Positions 25,966 through 35,158 of a stretch of DNA of 64,000 nucleotides are shown piece after piece. Numbering within the stretch: position 1 is the stretch's first letter; every line of letters begins with the position of its first letter. A program made the translations under genes and the position numbers. The notes below the pieces were generated by a model. It saw nothing but the letters and a program-made list of their open reading frames with translations. It was not told where the DNA came from and searched no databases. Source of the DNA: JACKCP01 sp034007295 (GTDB taxonomy: Bacteria; Desulfobacterota; Desulfobacteria; Desulfobacterales; JACKCP01); the NCBI GenBank assembly GCA_034007295.1, contig JAVERC010000011.1:12489-76488 (forward strand), read 5' to 3'.

Positions 25966-27238
25966 GTGAACCTCTTATCACTTTTGCAATTCTGTTTAAA
26001 AAGGCATATCCATACTTTTTATCTGGTTCAAGATGAGCACCCTCTGCCCATTCATTCCAAGCATTTATAAAAAGCAAAGATTCTTCTTCAATTGGGTTTT
26101 TTTCAGCATATTTATACATTGATTTAAAATATTCGTAAAATTTATCAGGAGTAGAGCCTTTATAGCTTATTCCCTTGCCTGGCCTTCTGGCCTCGTTATC
26201 CCATGAAGGAAAAGCTGCCCTGAATACAGGGAAATCAAAGCACCTTTCTTTTTCTGACTCAACAAGCTTAGCATAGTCAATCACCTGGCCCTGAAAAAAT
26301 TGGTTTAGTTTTTCAACTTCAAGGGTTTCCTGTTTGCAGGATATTGGGCTGAACTGCATCATTGCATCTGTTCCAATATCTGAAGGAACCATTTTCTGCT
26401 GGTCAGGCATCATCACGTTTATAAGAAACAAGCCGTCGAATCCGTTTTTTTTGACTTCATTTTTCCAGCAAGCAGCTGTTTTTTGGAAGTCGCTATAAAG
26501 ATGAGTGTGATATACAATAAAAACAGGTTTGTTCTTTATTTTTATATATCTTTTATCTTTGAATATAGTAATTAAGTAATTAATCAGATTCATGTCATCT
26601 TCATCATTATGATTTTGCTCAAGCAAAACTTCTTGTTCATTATTTTTGCCATTCTGGGAAAATCCGTGCCAGGTTCTTGTCCAGCTGTCGTTTGCGTAAA
26701 AAAGGCAAAAGGGCATTTCAATTTGCTTATCAATAAAAAGATTAACTGGTTTTTCAAGGATTCTTCTTCCATTGAACCAGTAAAAATAAAAACAAAAGCC
26801 ATATATGCCATAATTTTTTGCTATTTCAGTCTGATGTTTTAAAACATCTTCGTGCAATAAGTTATAAAAGCCCATATCATGAGGTATGTGAGGCTGATAA
26901 TGATCTATGTACTGAGGAAAGCCTCTTATCAGGTTATTCCATTCAGTGTAATTTTTGCCCCACCATTTGTCGTTTTCAGGTATTGAATGAAATTGAGGTA
27001 GATAGAGAGCAATATTTTTTACCTCGTTGATTTTTTTTTCTTCAAAATTATTGACCTCATAATTTTCAAAATCTTTTCCAAGTTCATTCATGTGTTTGCT
27101 TTGAGCATAATAAAAATCTGAATATTTTTTGGCATTTTTAATTAAATTTAATTTATCAATAAAATTATTTAATGAAAATTTGTTGATAATAATTTTGTGA
27201 TAATATTGAAGTTTGGTTTTAATTTTTTTTAAAAGCAT
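25958..27238 (-). CDS. WbsX-type glycosyltransferase (glycoside hydrolase 99-like fold)
   Basis: A 426-residue protein with the WbsX signature: YLPQFHSIPENDKWWGKNYTEW, then YQPHIPHDMGFYNL, QTEIAKNYGIYGFCFYFYWFNGRRILEKP, a WTRTWHG block and, near the C-terminus, INAWNEWAEGAHLEPDKKYG. These proteins are common in O-antigen and rhamnan clusters and are annotated as glycosyltransferases, although the fold resembles GH99-type hydrolases. Residues 1-70 are a basic, coiled extension. It lies 11 bases after the RgpF gene and overlaps the next GT2 gene. Confidence 0.9.
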   Translation of the reverse strand: MLLKKIKTKLQYYHKIIINKFSLNNFIDKLNLIKNAKKYSDFYYAQSKHMNELGKDFENYEVNNFEEKKINEVKNIALYLPQFHSIPENDKWWGKNYTEWNNLIRGFPQYIDHYQPHIPHDMGFYNLLHEDVLKHQTEIAKNYGIYGFCFYFYWFNGRRILEKPVNLFIDKQIEMPFCLFYANDSWTRTWHGFSQNGKNNEQEVLLEQNHNDEDDMNLINYLITIFKDKRYIKIKNKPVFIVYHTHLYSDFQKTAACWKNEVKKNGFDGLFLINVMMPDQQKMVPSDIGTDAMMQFSPISCKQETLEVEKLNQFFQGQVIDYAKLVESEKERCFDFPVFRAAFPSWDNEARRPGKGISYKGSTPDKFYEYFKSMYKYAEKNPIEEESLLFINAWNEWAEGAHLEPDKKYGYAFLNRIAKVIRGSHD

Positions 27239-27249
27239 ATTTAATTTTC

Positions 27250-29004
27250 TTATAATTTATTTATTAGTTTTTTTAAAAATCTGTAAATTTTTCTAGGAAC
27301 ATATAAAATCAGTTTTCCTATCCTGTAATCAAGGGAATTTACAACTGTACTAAATTCATTTGTTGATTCTTTTACAGTATAAAAAGTTTTGCCACAAAAT
27401 GAGTTCAGAATCATTTTTGCAGGGACAGCAATTCTGAAGTCATAGTTTTCACTCCACGAGATATAAACCGGCATGCGTTCAAGAGCATGAGCTATAGTTC
27501 CATCTACAGGCAATGGCTCTTCAAGAAAATTATCTTCATTTAAATTCAAATCAAATAGTTTCTTTAAAGCATTTGGTCTATACCAGAACATATTTCCATA
27601 GGGCATTAGAGGGCTTTTTATGGTGAATGGATCAATTTGTTTTAAGCAATTCATTTTATTCCATAAACTTTTGAATAATTCTCTGTTGTCTCCCCATGTG
27701 TCACTTTCTAAAAGGATATTTGAGTAATAAAAAGGCTTATCAGGTACTATTATTCCGATTTGCTGGTTATTGTTTAAAAATGAAATAATATAATCCATTG
27801 GCCTTATCAGTGCCTCAAGGATTTCATTTTGCCATGACTCTCCAATCCAGCTTTCTTTCCAATCTGTTTTTTTTGTATGGAAATGGCCTGCTAAATTGTA
27901 TTGGTTTAATATACTAGATATTTTTAGCCATGGAAGGACGTCCCTGCCCTTATTATCAAAAACAAAAATATTTTTTACCCTGTTTTTTATGTTTGATTTG
28001 TTAAATAAAGAAATAATTATTTGTTTTTTTTCAAGGGTATCTGTCGTTATGTATATGTCAAATTCAGATTTTGATTTTTCTAAATGAGCTATATAGTCTG
28101 ATAAAATATCAGGATAATAAACATGGATATGTATTGCTGTTGTTGTAAAGTTTTTATGGGGCAAATTATGTTTAGACACAATAATTGTCTTGTTTGAGAT
28201 ATTTATGGAGCTGTCCGGTGATAATATACTATTAAAGTGCTCATCTATGAGATTAATCGGATATTCACTGTGTTTTGATATTAATTGCTTTAAATAATAA
28301 GGATTTTTAAAATTTAAAAAACCCTTTATTTTGACAAAAGGATTTTTGAGCTTGATTAAAAGATCTGGATGCCAGTTAGCAAAATCAGGATTTTCATTTT
28401 TCAGGTCAATTGTATTAATCCAAGCTTGATATTTAAATCCTGAATCAACCAGAAGCTTTGTTAGCTTTGTTTCATAACAGCTTATTACATTTCTTACATC
28501 CTGAAAAAATTCAATGTTTTCCCAGAAATTTTTAAAAATTTGAGATGATACTGTTTCTTTTGAAAAGGATAAAAAATAGCTTTGCAAATGCTCCGGGATT
28601 TCTTGGTTGGTGATGGGCATTCCGTTTTTTGTATTTTTGTGATTTGTTATACCCCAGAAATCGATTTTATTGTTTTCCATTGTTTCAAATATATTGGCCA
28701 TTTCAAATAAAGGGCCAAAGCAGGTATCATTCATTAATGTTACTGAGTCAAATTGTGAAAAAAAATCCCAGCCTTCGGTTTTAAAAGTGTCTTTCCATGC
28801 TCCAAAGTCATAACCTAAATTTTCTCTTTGAATTACTTTATGAGAATATTTTTTGATTTTTTTTTCGTCTTGTTTATCTAGCCTGCTGTTTGAAACAAAA
28901 ATTACAAATTCAAATAAATTGTGCATTTTTTCAAGAGTATACACAACATACTGAGAAAGGCTATTGTACTTGTTGTAATGTACAAATATTAAAGCTCTGC
29001 TCAT
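27250..29004 (-). CDS. Rhamnan synthesis protein F (RgpF) family glycosyltransferase
   Basis: A 584-residue RgpF-type protein. Typical blocks are ALIFVHYNKYNSLSQYV at the start, NLGYDFGAWKD, LMNDTCFGPL, AIHIHVYYPDIL in the middle, FDNKGRDVLPWLK, HFHTKKTD and MPYGNMFWYRPNALKKLF near the end. RgpF proteins take part in building rhamnose polysaccharides; here that fits the linked dTDP-rhamnose genes. The gene is 13 bases downstream of the sulfotransferase gene and 11 bases upstream of the WbsX gene. The C-terminus is basic (YRFLKKLINKL). Confidence 0.92.
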   Translation of the reverse strand: MSRALIFVHYNKYNSLSQYVVYTLEKMHNLFEFVIFVSNSRLDKQDEKKIKKYSHKVIQRENLGYDFGAWKDTFKTEGWDFFSQFDSVTLMNDTCFGPLFEMANIFETMENNKIDFWGITNHKNTKNGMPITNQEIPEHLQSYFLSFSKETVSSQIFKNFWENIEFFQDVRNVISCYETKLTKLLVDSGFKYQAWINTIDLKNENPDFANWHPDLLIKLKNPFVKIKGFLNFKNPYYLKQLISKHSEYPINLIDEHFNSILSPDSSINISNKTIIVSKHNLPHKNFTTTAIHIHVYYPDILSDYIAHLEKSKSEFDIYITTDTLEKKQIIISLFNKSNIKNRVKNIFVFDNKGRDVLPWLKISSILNQYNLAGHFHTKKTDWKESWIGESWQNEILEALIRPMDYIISFLNNNQQIGIIVPDKPFYYSNILLESDTWGDNRELFKSLWNKMNCLKQIDPFTIKSPLMPYGNMFWYRPNALKKLFDLNLNEDNFLEEPLPVDGTIAHALERMPVYISWSENYDFRIAVPAKMILNSFCGKTFYTVKESTNEFSTVVNSLDYRIGKLILYVPRKIYRFLKKLINKL

Positions 29005-29017
29005 GATTATCCTGTTT

Positions 29018-30166
29018 TTATTTCAGATTTTTTTTGTTTAAAAGTATTTTTAATGATCTTATAGGTTTTGTTAATTTCCATGATTTTGATTTATAAATTG
29101 ATTCAATTTGTTCATTAAGCTCTTTGTTGATTTGTTGTATTTGATATTTTTCATTTTTTAATTGTTCAATTATAAGTTTTAATTCGGATTTATCTTCCAT
29201 TAGAGTCTGGTTTTTTGTTTCTAAATTAAGTCTGTATTGTTGAAGCTTTTCATGCTGAGATATAAGATTTTTGTGATGGGCCATAACATTTTTTAATTCA
29301 ATATCTAATATGTGGCCTTTTCTGCTAAATTCATGGATGGTAGAAGCTGTATTTTTTAGATAAGGGATTTCCATTTCGGTTAAAAGATTTTTTATTTCAT
29401 CTTTTTTTATTTTGTTTTTTGTTAAATTTTTTAAAAGGGAATAAAAATTTTTTATTATTTGAGGGATTTCTTTATGAGTAGTCAAGTCATTGTCTGATGA
29501 GCAACTGTGTCTTAATTTTAAATCGATAAAATTATTTTTTAAAAAAAATAGTTTTTCCTGATCAAGGTTAAGCCTAAAAAATTCTGCAATTTTGTGGATA
29601 GATATTTCGGGTTCAGCCAAAAAATTATCATAGGAAACAAAACAAATATTTTCGTTTATCAAATTCTTAAGGCTTTCAAAAGCATGAATAAGCCACAAGT
29701 GAAGGCTCATTTGCAAATCAAAATTGTCCCTCGCTTTTAATGAATTTGCAACATCTATGGGATTTCTTAAAACATAAATATAATTGACAGGGACTTTAAG
29801 GTCAGAAAAAATTTTTTTCCAAAAGGGGAGAAGTCTTGTTATTCTTGGGTCTTTAACACCCCATAATTTATTTTTACTTAATCTGTCTTTTACTATTTTT
29901 TTTGCTTCCGTTTGAAGTAAAATACCGTCTTTAGAGTCTATAAGTTCAATTGGGAATTCATTTAAACTAGCCCAGTCCATGCCTGCGAGTTTTAAAATTT
30001 TATCATCAGTATTTACTATTTCAATATCTTCCCAAAATCCTTTTTCATTATGTTGTGCAGAAGGCATTAGATTGTCACCAAGGCTTACTCCCATGCACTC
30101 AAGAGATTTTGTTATAAGGCTTGTGCCGCTTCTGTGCATTCCGGCAACTACAATGCATTTTTCCAT
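29018..30166 (-). CDS. PAPS-dependent sulfotransferase family protein with C-terminal coiled coil
   Basis: A 382-residue protein starting at the ATG at 30166, where AAAGG lies upstream; an in-frame upstream start would overlap wzt. The N-terminal domain has the 5'-phosphosulfate P-loop motif GMHRSGTS (about residues 7-14), WGVKDPR, and YVLRNPIDVANSL, the 3'-phosphate-binding block. From about residue 270 there is a long Lys/Glu/Gln-rich coiled coil, and the end SKSWKLTKPIRSLK matches a tail often seen in polysaccharide glycosyltransferases. It probably sulfates a sugar of the O-polysaccharide. The genes for PAPS synthesis are not in the window. Confidence 0.87.
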   Translation of the reverse strand: MEKCIVVAGMHRSGTSLITKSLECMGVSLGDNLMPSAQHNEKGFWEDIEIVNTDDKILKLAGMDWASLNEFPIELIDSKDGILLQTEAKKIVKDRLSKNKLWGVKDPRITRLLPFWKKIFSDLKVPVNYIYVLRNPIDVANSLKARDNFDLQMSLHLWLIHAFESLKNLINENICFVSYDNFLAEPEISIHKIAEFFRLNLDQEKLFFLKNNFIDLKLRHSCSSDNDLTTHKEIPQIIKNFYSLLKNLTKNKIKKDEIKNLLTEMEIPYLKNTASTIHEFSRKGHILDIELKNVMAHHKNLISQHEKLQQYRLNLETKNQTLMEDKSELKLIIEQLKNEKYQIQQINKELNEQIESIYKSKSWKLTKPIRSLKILLNKKNLK

Positions 30167-30176
30167 TAGAAAACCT

Positions 30177-31517
30177 TTATTTATTGTGGCTGATATAGTG
30201 AGTAATATTAAAGTCAATCATAAGAGTTTCAAGGCAGACATCATTTGTTATGACCCTAAAAACTACTGCATCAAGAATCCTGTGCAAAATTATTTCTTTG
30301 CTGTCTGCTATGGCAGATACACCGGCATTAATAAAATATGTCCCTGGCTGAAGAAGACATTTGAATTTAAAAATTAGAGTAATGGTATCTCCATTTTTTA
30401 CAAATTCTATTCCTTCGCCTGTTTGAGCAGTAGTTTTTCCTCCAAGCTCAATGCCTGTAATATTTTTGATAAGCATGCCAAATCTTACAAACTCAGCATT
30501 TTTGTGAAATTTGACTTTGTAGTTAAAACAGTATTCTTCACGCCTTACCAAATGGTTAACTTGAACTCCGGTTAAAGTTGTAATTTTAAGATCAGTTATT
30601 GTACACCCTTGAGAAAGGTAGGCTTGGGAGCTTTTTGATTTGAAATTTGGATCAAAAAAAGGTTCAAAAAAACTGTTGTTTTCAGTGTCGTTTATTTTAA
30701 AATTTAGATTATCACTACACTTATTATCCAATGAGTTATTTGAAGTTTGAACTTCAGCTCTAATATTTTTCTGTGCATCAGGATCAGCATATAAAAGCTT
30801 CTGGTATTTTCCAATTACATATTTTGGTTTGCCCTGAAGAAGAAGTTCTCCATTATCAAGGAGTATGACTTCATCGCAGAGCTGGACAAGAATATCTGTA
30901 CCATGGGATACAATAATTATTGTTGTACCGTTTTTTTTAAGCTCCCTTATTCTTGAAAAACATTTTCTCTGGAAAAGTTCATCGCCAACAGCAAGTGCCT
31001 CATCAACAATAAGAATATCCGGATTTATGCTTATTGCCACAGAAAACGCAAGACGGACAAACATGCCGCTTGAATAAGTTTTTACCTTTTGGTTAATAAA
31101 TTCACCGATTTCAGCAAATTTTATAATATCATCAATTTTTTCTTCCATTTCTTTTTTTGTATATCCAAGAACTGCACCATTGAAATAAATATTTTCCAGC
31201 CCTGTAAGGTCAAAATTAAATCCTGCACCAAGTTCAAGAAGAGATGAAATTTTTCCGCTAACATGGTAAGTTCCAGATGACGGAGTTAAAACTCCAGTAA
31301 GAATTTTTAAAAGAGTAGATTTACCTGCCCCGTTTCTTCCTACAATCCCAATAGTTTTTCCTTTTTCAATTTTAAGGCTGATACTGTTTAAGGCATAAAA
31401 ATTGTGGTGATATTTTTTTTTGAACAGATTAAATGTTTCTTTAAGTCTGTCAGATGGTGAATTGTAAAGTTTGTATATTTTTGTGAGATTTTCAGTTACA
31501 ACTGCAAATTGGTTCAT
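30177..31517 (-). CDS. wzt: Polysaccharide ABC transporter ATP-binding protein Wzt, with carbohydrate-binding C-domain
   Basis: A 446-residue protein. The N-terminal ATPase domain (about 1-250) has Walker A GRNGAGKST, signature YSSGM, and Walker B ILIVDEALAVGD, the polysaccharide/teichoic acid exporter subtype. The C-terminal domain (about 290-446) has the immunoglobulin-like Wzt_C look (ITDLKITTLTGVQVNHLVRREEY and PGTYFINAGVS), which recognises the modified end of the O-polysaccharide before export. It is 11 bases downstream of wzm. Presence of the C-domain implies the chain is completed and capped in the cytoplasm. Confidence 0.95.
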   Translation of the reverse strand: MNQFAVVTENLTKIYKLYNSPSDRLKETFNLFKKKYHHNFYALNSISLKIEKGKTIGIVGRNGAGKSTLLKILTGVLTPSSGTYHVSGKISSLLELGAGFNFDLTGLENIYFNGAVLGYTKKEMEEKIDDIIKFAEIGEFINQKVKTYSSGMFVRLAFSVAISINPDILIVDEALAVGDELFQRKCFSRIRELKKNGTTIIIVSHGTDILVQLCDEVILLDNGELLLQGKPKYVIGKYQKLLYADPDAQKNIRAEVQTSNNSLDNKCSDNLNFKINDTENNSFFEPFFDPNFKSKSSQAYLSQGCTITDLKITTLTGVQVNHLVRREEYCFNYKVKFHKNAEFVRFGMLIKNITGIELGGKTTAQTGEGIEFVKNGDTITLIFKFKCLLQPGTYFINAGVSAIADSKEIILHRILDAVVFRVITNDVCLETLMIDFNITHYISHNK

Positions 31518-31528
31518 TTTTGGTCTCT

Positions 31529-32353
31529 TTATAAAACATCTGCAAAATGAGGTTTAAGTTTTTTGAAAACCAAAGCCCCCAAAATAAAAACAAATAAGGT
31601 AACACACCAGTAATACAGGGTCAAACGGTAATGCTCAAAAAACCAGACATTATAAATAAATGTGTTTCTGTAGCCTTCAACTATGTAGTAAACAGGGTTT
31701 AATTTTATAAAAAAAAGCATTTTTTCAGGGAGCATTTTTGTTGACCATATAATTGGAGTTCCCCAGAAAAAAAGCTGCAGAACCACTTCAAGCAGATGTC
31801 CCACATCCTTTACAAATAACTGAATGGAGGAAAAAAACCAGGCTGTTCCAATTGTCAGAACTATCGCACAGAACATATAATAAAAAACCTGAATCCATAT
31901 AATTGAGGGCCTAATTCCATAGGAAACAGTTGTAATCATTATTATTATAATAAAAAAGGCATGAATAATTGAATTGGTAAGTATTTTTATCAAAGGGATT
32001 ATTGAAGGCCTGAAACTAATGTTTTTTATTAAAAAGGCATATTCCCCAAGACAATATGCTGATCCCATAATATTTTCAGAAAGAAAAAACCATGGGATAA
32101 TTCCAATAACAAGCCAGAGTGCAAAGGGAATTGTATCATCAACTTTGCCGACTTTAAGTCCATAGGTAAATGCAAACCACATAACCCCGATAACAGCAAG
32201 GGGTTTGAGAAATGTCCAGGGAAGCCCAAGGTATGAGCCAAGATATCTGTTCTGGAAATCTCTTTTTGTAAGCTGTGCAATTACAAATCTGTTCTGCCAG
32301 ATTGCAAGAAGAAAAAAAATAAAGCTTTTTATAGAATAACTGATTTTTTGCAT
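31529..32353 (-). CDS. wzm: Polysaccharide ABC transporter permease Wzm
   Basis: A 274-residue ABC-2 type membrane protein with about six transmembrane segments. Typical opening: QLTKRDFQNRYLGSYLGLPWTFLKPLAVIGVMWFAF, an amphipathic helix with the RYLGSYLG motif, and the C-terminal LNPVYYIVEGYRN motif. With Wzt it moves the undecaprenyl-linked polysaccharide across the inner membrane. It is located between rfbD and wzt, spaced 19 and 11 bases. Confidence 0.95.
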   Translation of the reverse strand: MQKISYSIKSFIFFLLAIWQNRFVIAQLTKRDFQNRYLGSYLGLPWTFLKPLAVIGVMWFAFTYGLKVGKVDDTIPFALWLVIGIIPWFFLSENIMGSAYCLGEYAFLIKNISFRPSIIPLIKILTNSIIHAFFIIIIMITTVSYGIRPSIIWIQVFYYMFCAIVLTIGTAWFFSSIQLFVKDVGHLLEVVLQLFFWGTPIIWSTKMLPEKMLFFIKLNPVYYIVEGYRNTFIYNVWFFEHYRLTLYYWCVTLFVFILGALVFKKLKPHFADVL

Positions 32354-32372
32354 TTTTAAGCCTTGAATTGTT

Positions 32373-33218
32373 TTAGTACTTGTTTTGACCTAAAAAAAGA
32401 TCAAGTTCTTTTTTCCAGTCATTTATTTCATAAAATGACTTTAATTTTGAATTGCTCATTGCAGAAAAAACCGGTCTTTTAGCAGGAAGATTGAATATAT
32501 CAGATGATACAGGATAAATGGCCTGATTTTTTTTAAATATCTTGAAAACTTCACAGGCCCATTCATATCTTGAGCAATAGTCTGAATTTGTAAGATGAAA
32601 AAGTCCGTTTAATCCGTCATTTATTGCTTTTAAGGTTATTTGTGCAATTGTTCTTACAGATGTGGGAACTGACATTTCATCATAGGCAATTTTAAGGGTG
32701 TCATTTTTTTTTGCCCACTCCATAAGCTTGTAAATAAAGTTCTGGGTTCCGTTTCCGTATACCCAGCTTGTTCTGAATAAAATATTTTTTGATTTTGATT
32801 CTAAAACTGCATTTTCTCCAAACAGCTTGCTTTTTCCGTATTCATTTAAAGGGTTTGTTTCATCTTCTTCAGTGTAAAGATTTTCCTTTTTCCCGTCAAA
32901 AACATAGTCACTGCTGAAATGAACAAAAAAGCTCTGGTATTTTTCGCAGGCAAATGCAAGGTTTGAAGTGCCTATGGTATTTATTTTAAAGGCTTCCCAT
33001 GGATTTTTTTCGGCATTGTCCACAAGGTTATATGCGGCACAGTTTATTGTAAAATCCGGTTTTACTTTTGAAAAAAAGTCCATGACCTGGTTTGCATTTG
33101 AAATGTCAAGCTGGTCATAGTCAAAAGAGTAAAGCTCTATATCGGTTTTTTTTTCAAGAATTCTTACAAATTCATTTCCAAGCTGACCTTTATGTCCTGT
33201 AATAAGGTATTTTTTCAT
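32373..33218 (-). CDS. rfbD: dTDP-4-dehydrorhamnose reductase RfbD
   Basis: A 281-residue short-chain reductase that makes dTDP-L-rhamnose, the last step of the pathway. Motifs: the nucleotide-binding TGHKGQLGNEF at the N-terminus, YDQLDISNANQV, NCAAYNLVDNAE, SSDYVFDG with the catalytic region NEYGKSKLFGE (YxxxK), and RTSWVYG. It follows rfbB by 3 bases. Confidence 0.96.
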   Translation of the reverse strand: MKKYLITGHKGQLGNEFVRILEKKTDIELYSFDYDQLDISNANQVMDFFSKVKPDFTINCAAYNLVDNAEKNPWEAFKINTIGTSNLAFACEKYQSFFVHFSSDYVFDGKKENLYTEEDETNPLNEYGKSKLFGENAVLESKSKNILFRTSWVYGNGTQNFIYKLMEWAKKNDTLKIAYDEMSVPTSVRTIAQITLKAINDGLNGLFHLTNSDYCSRYEWACEVFKIFKKNQAIYPVSSDIFNLPAKRPVFSAMSNSKLKSFYEINDWKKELDLFLGQNKY

Positions 33219-33221
33219 TTT

Positions 33222-34304
33222 TTACCTGTCTGAATAATTTTTTTTGATCCAGTTTTTGTATTCTCCGGTTAATATGGAATCAACCCAGTCCGTATTGTTT
33301 AAATACCATTCAACTGTTTTTTTTATTCCCTTTTCAAAGGATGTGGACTGATTGAATGAAAGATCCTTTTTTATTTTATCGCAGTTAATTGCGTATCTTC
33401 TGTCATGACCTGGCCTGTCCTTGACAAATTTTATAAGGTCTTTGTAAGTTTTTCCTTTTTCCATATTCTTGTTTTCTGATGCAGGCATCAGATCATTAAC
33501 TGACTCGCAAAGAAGGTTTACAATATCAATATTTGACATTTCGGTTTCACCGCCGATATTGTATGTTTCTCCCTTAATGCCTTTTTCAATGACTTTTATT
33601 ACAGCTTCGTTGTGATCATCAACATAAATCCAGTCCCTTATATTTTTTCCGTCTCCGTAAACAGGAAGATTTTTTCCTTTAATCATGCTTAAGATCATAA
33701 AAGGAATGAGTTTTTCAGGAAACTGATAAGGACCGTAGTTGTTTGAGCAGTTTGTTATTGTAACAGGCAGATTGTATGTATGAAAATAAGCTCTTACCAG
33801 ATGATCGCTTGATGCCTTGCTTGCTGAATATGGACTTCTTGGGTCATAGCATGTGGATTCATAAAAAAAACCTGTTTCTCCAAGGGAGCCGTAAACTTCG
33901 TCTGTGCTTATATGGTGGAAAAGCACTTCTTTTTTTTCCTTCCAGTTTTGTCTTGCAGTTTCAAGAAGGCTGAAAGTTCCTGTAATGTTTGTATTTATAA
34001 ATTCCAGGGGAGACTCTATGGATCTGTCCACATGGGATTCTGCAGCAAAATGTACTACGCAGTCAATATTGTATTTTTTGAAAATTCTATCTGTATTATC
34101 AAAATTGCATATGCATGATTTTTCAAAAAAATATCTGCTTTTATAATTTTTTTCAATATCTGAAAGATTTAATGGGTTTGCCGCATAGGTAAGTTTATCA
34201 AGGTTTATTATACTGCCTTTAAAGTTTTTATTTTTAAAAAGGGTGCGTATGAAGTTTGATCCTATAAATCCGCATCCTCCGGTTACAAGAATATTATTGT
34301 ACAT
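33222..34304 (-). CDS. rfbB: dTDP-glucose 4,6-dehydratase RfbB
   Basis: A 360-residue NAD-dependent dehydratase, second step of dTDP-rhamnose synthesis. Motifs: TGGCGFIGSNFIR for NAD, FAAESHVDRSIESPLEFI, STDEVYG, the catalytic YSASKASSDH (YxxxK), and NNYGPYQFPEKLIP. The length is that of the family. It is separated from rfbC by 122 bases containing a shortened copy of the dispersed element. Confidence 0.97.
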   Translation of the reverse strand: MYNNILVTGGCGFIGSNFIRTLFKNKNFKGSIINLDKLTYAANPLNLSDIEKNYKSRYFFEKSCICNFDNTDRIFKKYNIDCVVHFAAESHVDRSIESPLEFINTNITGTFSLLETARQNWKEKKEVLFHHISTDEVYGSLGETGFFYESTCYDPRSPYSASKASSDHLVRAYFHTYNLPVTITNCSNNYGPYQFPEKLIPFMILSMIKGKNLPVYGDGKNIRDWIYVDDHNEAVIKVIEKGIKGETYNIGGETEMSNIDIVNLLCESVNDLMPASENKNMEKGKTYKDLIKFVKDRPGHDRRYAINCDKIKKDLSFNQSTSFEKGIKKTVEWYLNNTDWVDSILTGEYKNWIKKNYSDR

Positions 34305-34321
34305 TTTTTATCCCTGATATT

Positions 34322-34426
34322 TTGGTGATTAACGAAAATGGTTTTTTGCCCATTTTAAAATCAGATTTAAATTTTTTATTTTCCTTGAAGAACTGAAAAA
34401 AACCTTTGTTTTCAGCCAACCATTAT
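34322..34426 (+). repeat. Dispersed element, internally shortened copy D
   Basis: Starts GATTAACGAAAATGG, keeps CCCATTTTAAAATCAGATTTAAA, the TTATTTTCCTTGAAGAACTGAA block and the right end GTTTTCAGCCAACCATTATT. About 40 bases of the middle, including the CCTAAAGGTTAAA block, are missing. It fills the gap between rfbC and rfbB and ends directly before the rfbC stop codon. Confidence 0.7.
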
Positions 34427-34996
34427 TTATGATATCTGTTTAATAACATGGTTAATGTCTGGAAGCACAAGATCCTTTTGAGATAATTCTGGCTTTGAAA
34501 TTTTGTATTCCTCAAAAGGCCATTTTACATTAATTGTTTTATCATTCCAGATTATTCCTGCGTCATTTTCAGGGCAATATTCCGAACCTGAAATTTTATA
34601 AGTTATTTCAGCGTCCTGTGAAAGAGTAAGAAAACCATGTGCAAAACCTTTTGGAATATAAAGCATAAATCTGTTTTCTTCTGAAAGTTCAAAAGCTACC
34701 CATTTTGAAAATGTTTTGCTGTCTTTTCTTATGTCTACTGCAACGTCAAAAATTTTTCCCTTTATGCACCTTACAAGTTTTCCCTGTTCTTTTGGGTTAG
34801 TCTGGAAATGGAGGCCCCTTAAAACCCCTTTTAAAGATTTTGACTGGTTATCCTGAACAAAGAGATCATTTATTCCTGCTTTAGCAAAGTCAGAATTTTT
34901 ATATGTTTCAAGGAAATATCCCCTGTTGTCTTCAAACACTTTTGGTTTTATAAGCTTTACTTCTTTAATTTCAGTATCTAATATTTCAAAAGGCAT
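34427..34996 (-). CDS. rfbC: dTDP-4-dehydrorhamnose 3,5-epimerase RfbC
   Basis: A 189-residue cupin epimerase, third step of dTDP-rhamnose synthesis. Motifs: KPKVFEDNRGYFLETYK, FVQDNQSKSLKGVLRGLHFQ with the catalytic-type His, GKLVRCIKGKIFDVAVDIRK and YIPKGFAHGFLTLS, then the WNDKTINVKWPF end. It is transcribed between rfbA and rfbB. Confidence 0.97.
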   Translation of the reverse strand: MPFEILDTEIKEVKLIKPKVFEDNRGYFLETYKNSDFAKAGINDLFVQDNQSKSLKGVLRGLHFQTNPKEQGKLVRCIKGKIFDVAVDIRKDSKTFSKWVAFELSEENRFMLYIPKGFAHGFLTLSQDAEITYKISGSEYCPENDAGIIWNDKTINVKWPFEEYKISKPELSQKDLVLPDINHVIKQIS

Positions 34997-35084
34997 TTTT
35001 TAATTTCCTGTAATAATTTATAGTTGAATTGTAAGCTCTATTGTTCAGCTGAAAGTGAGGCAGATGTATTATCATTAACTGAGC

Positions 35085-35137
35085 CTTATTTATTTTAAAG
35101 TTAGATTCAAAATTTAGTTTTCAGCCAATTACTGCTT
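35085..35137 (+). repeat. Partial copy of the dispersed element
   Basis: TTATTTTAAAGTTAGATTCAAAATTT followed directly by AGTTTTCAGCCAATTACTGC matches the early body and the right end of the element with the middle deleted, like copy D. It lies in the 162-bp gap between rfbC and rfbA. Confidence 0.55.
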
Positions 35138-35158
35138 ATACAGCGTTATAGGTACGTT

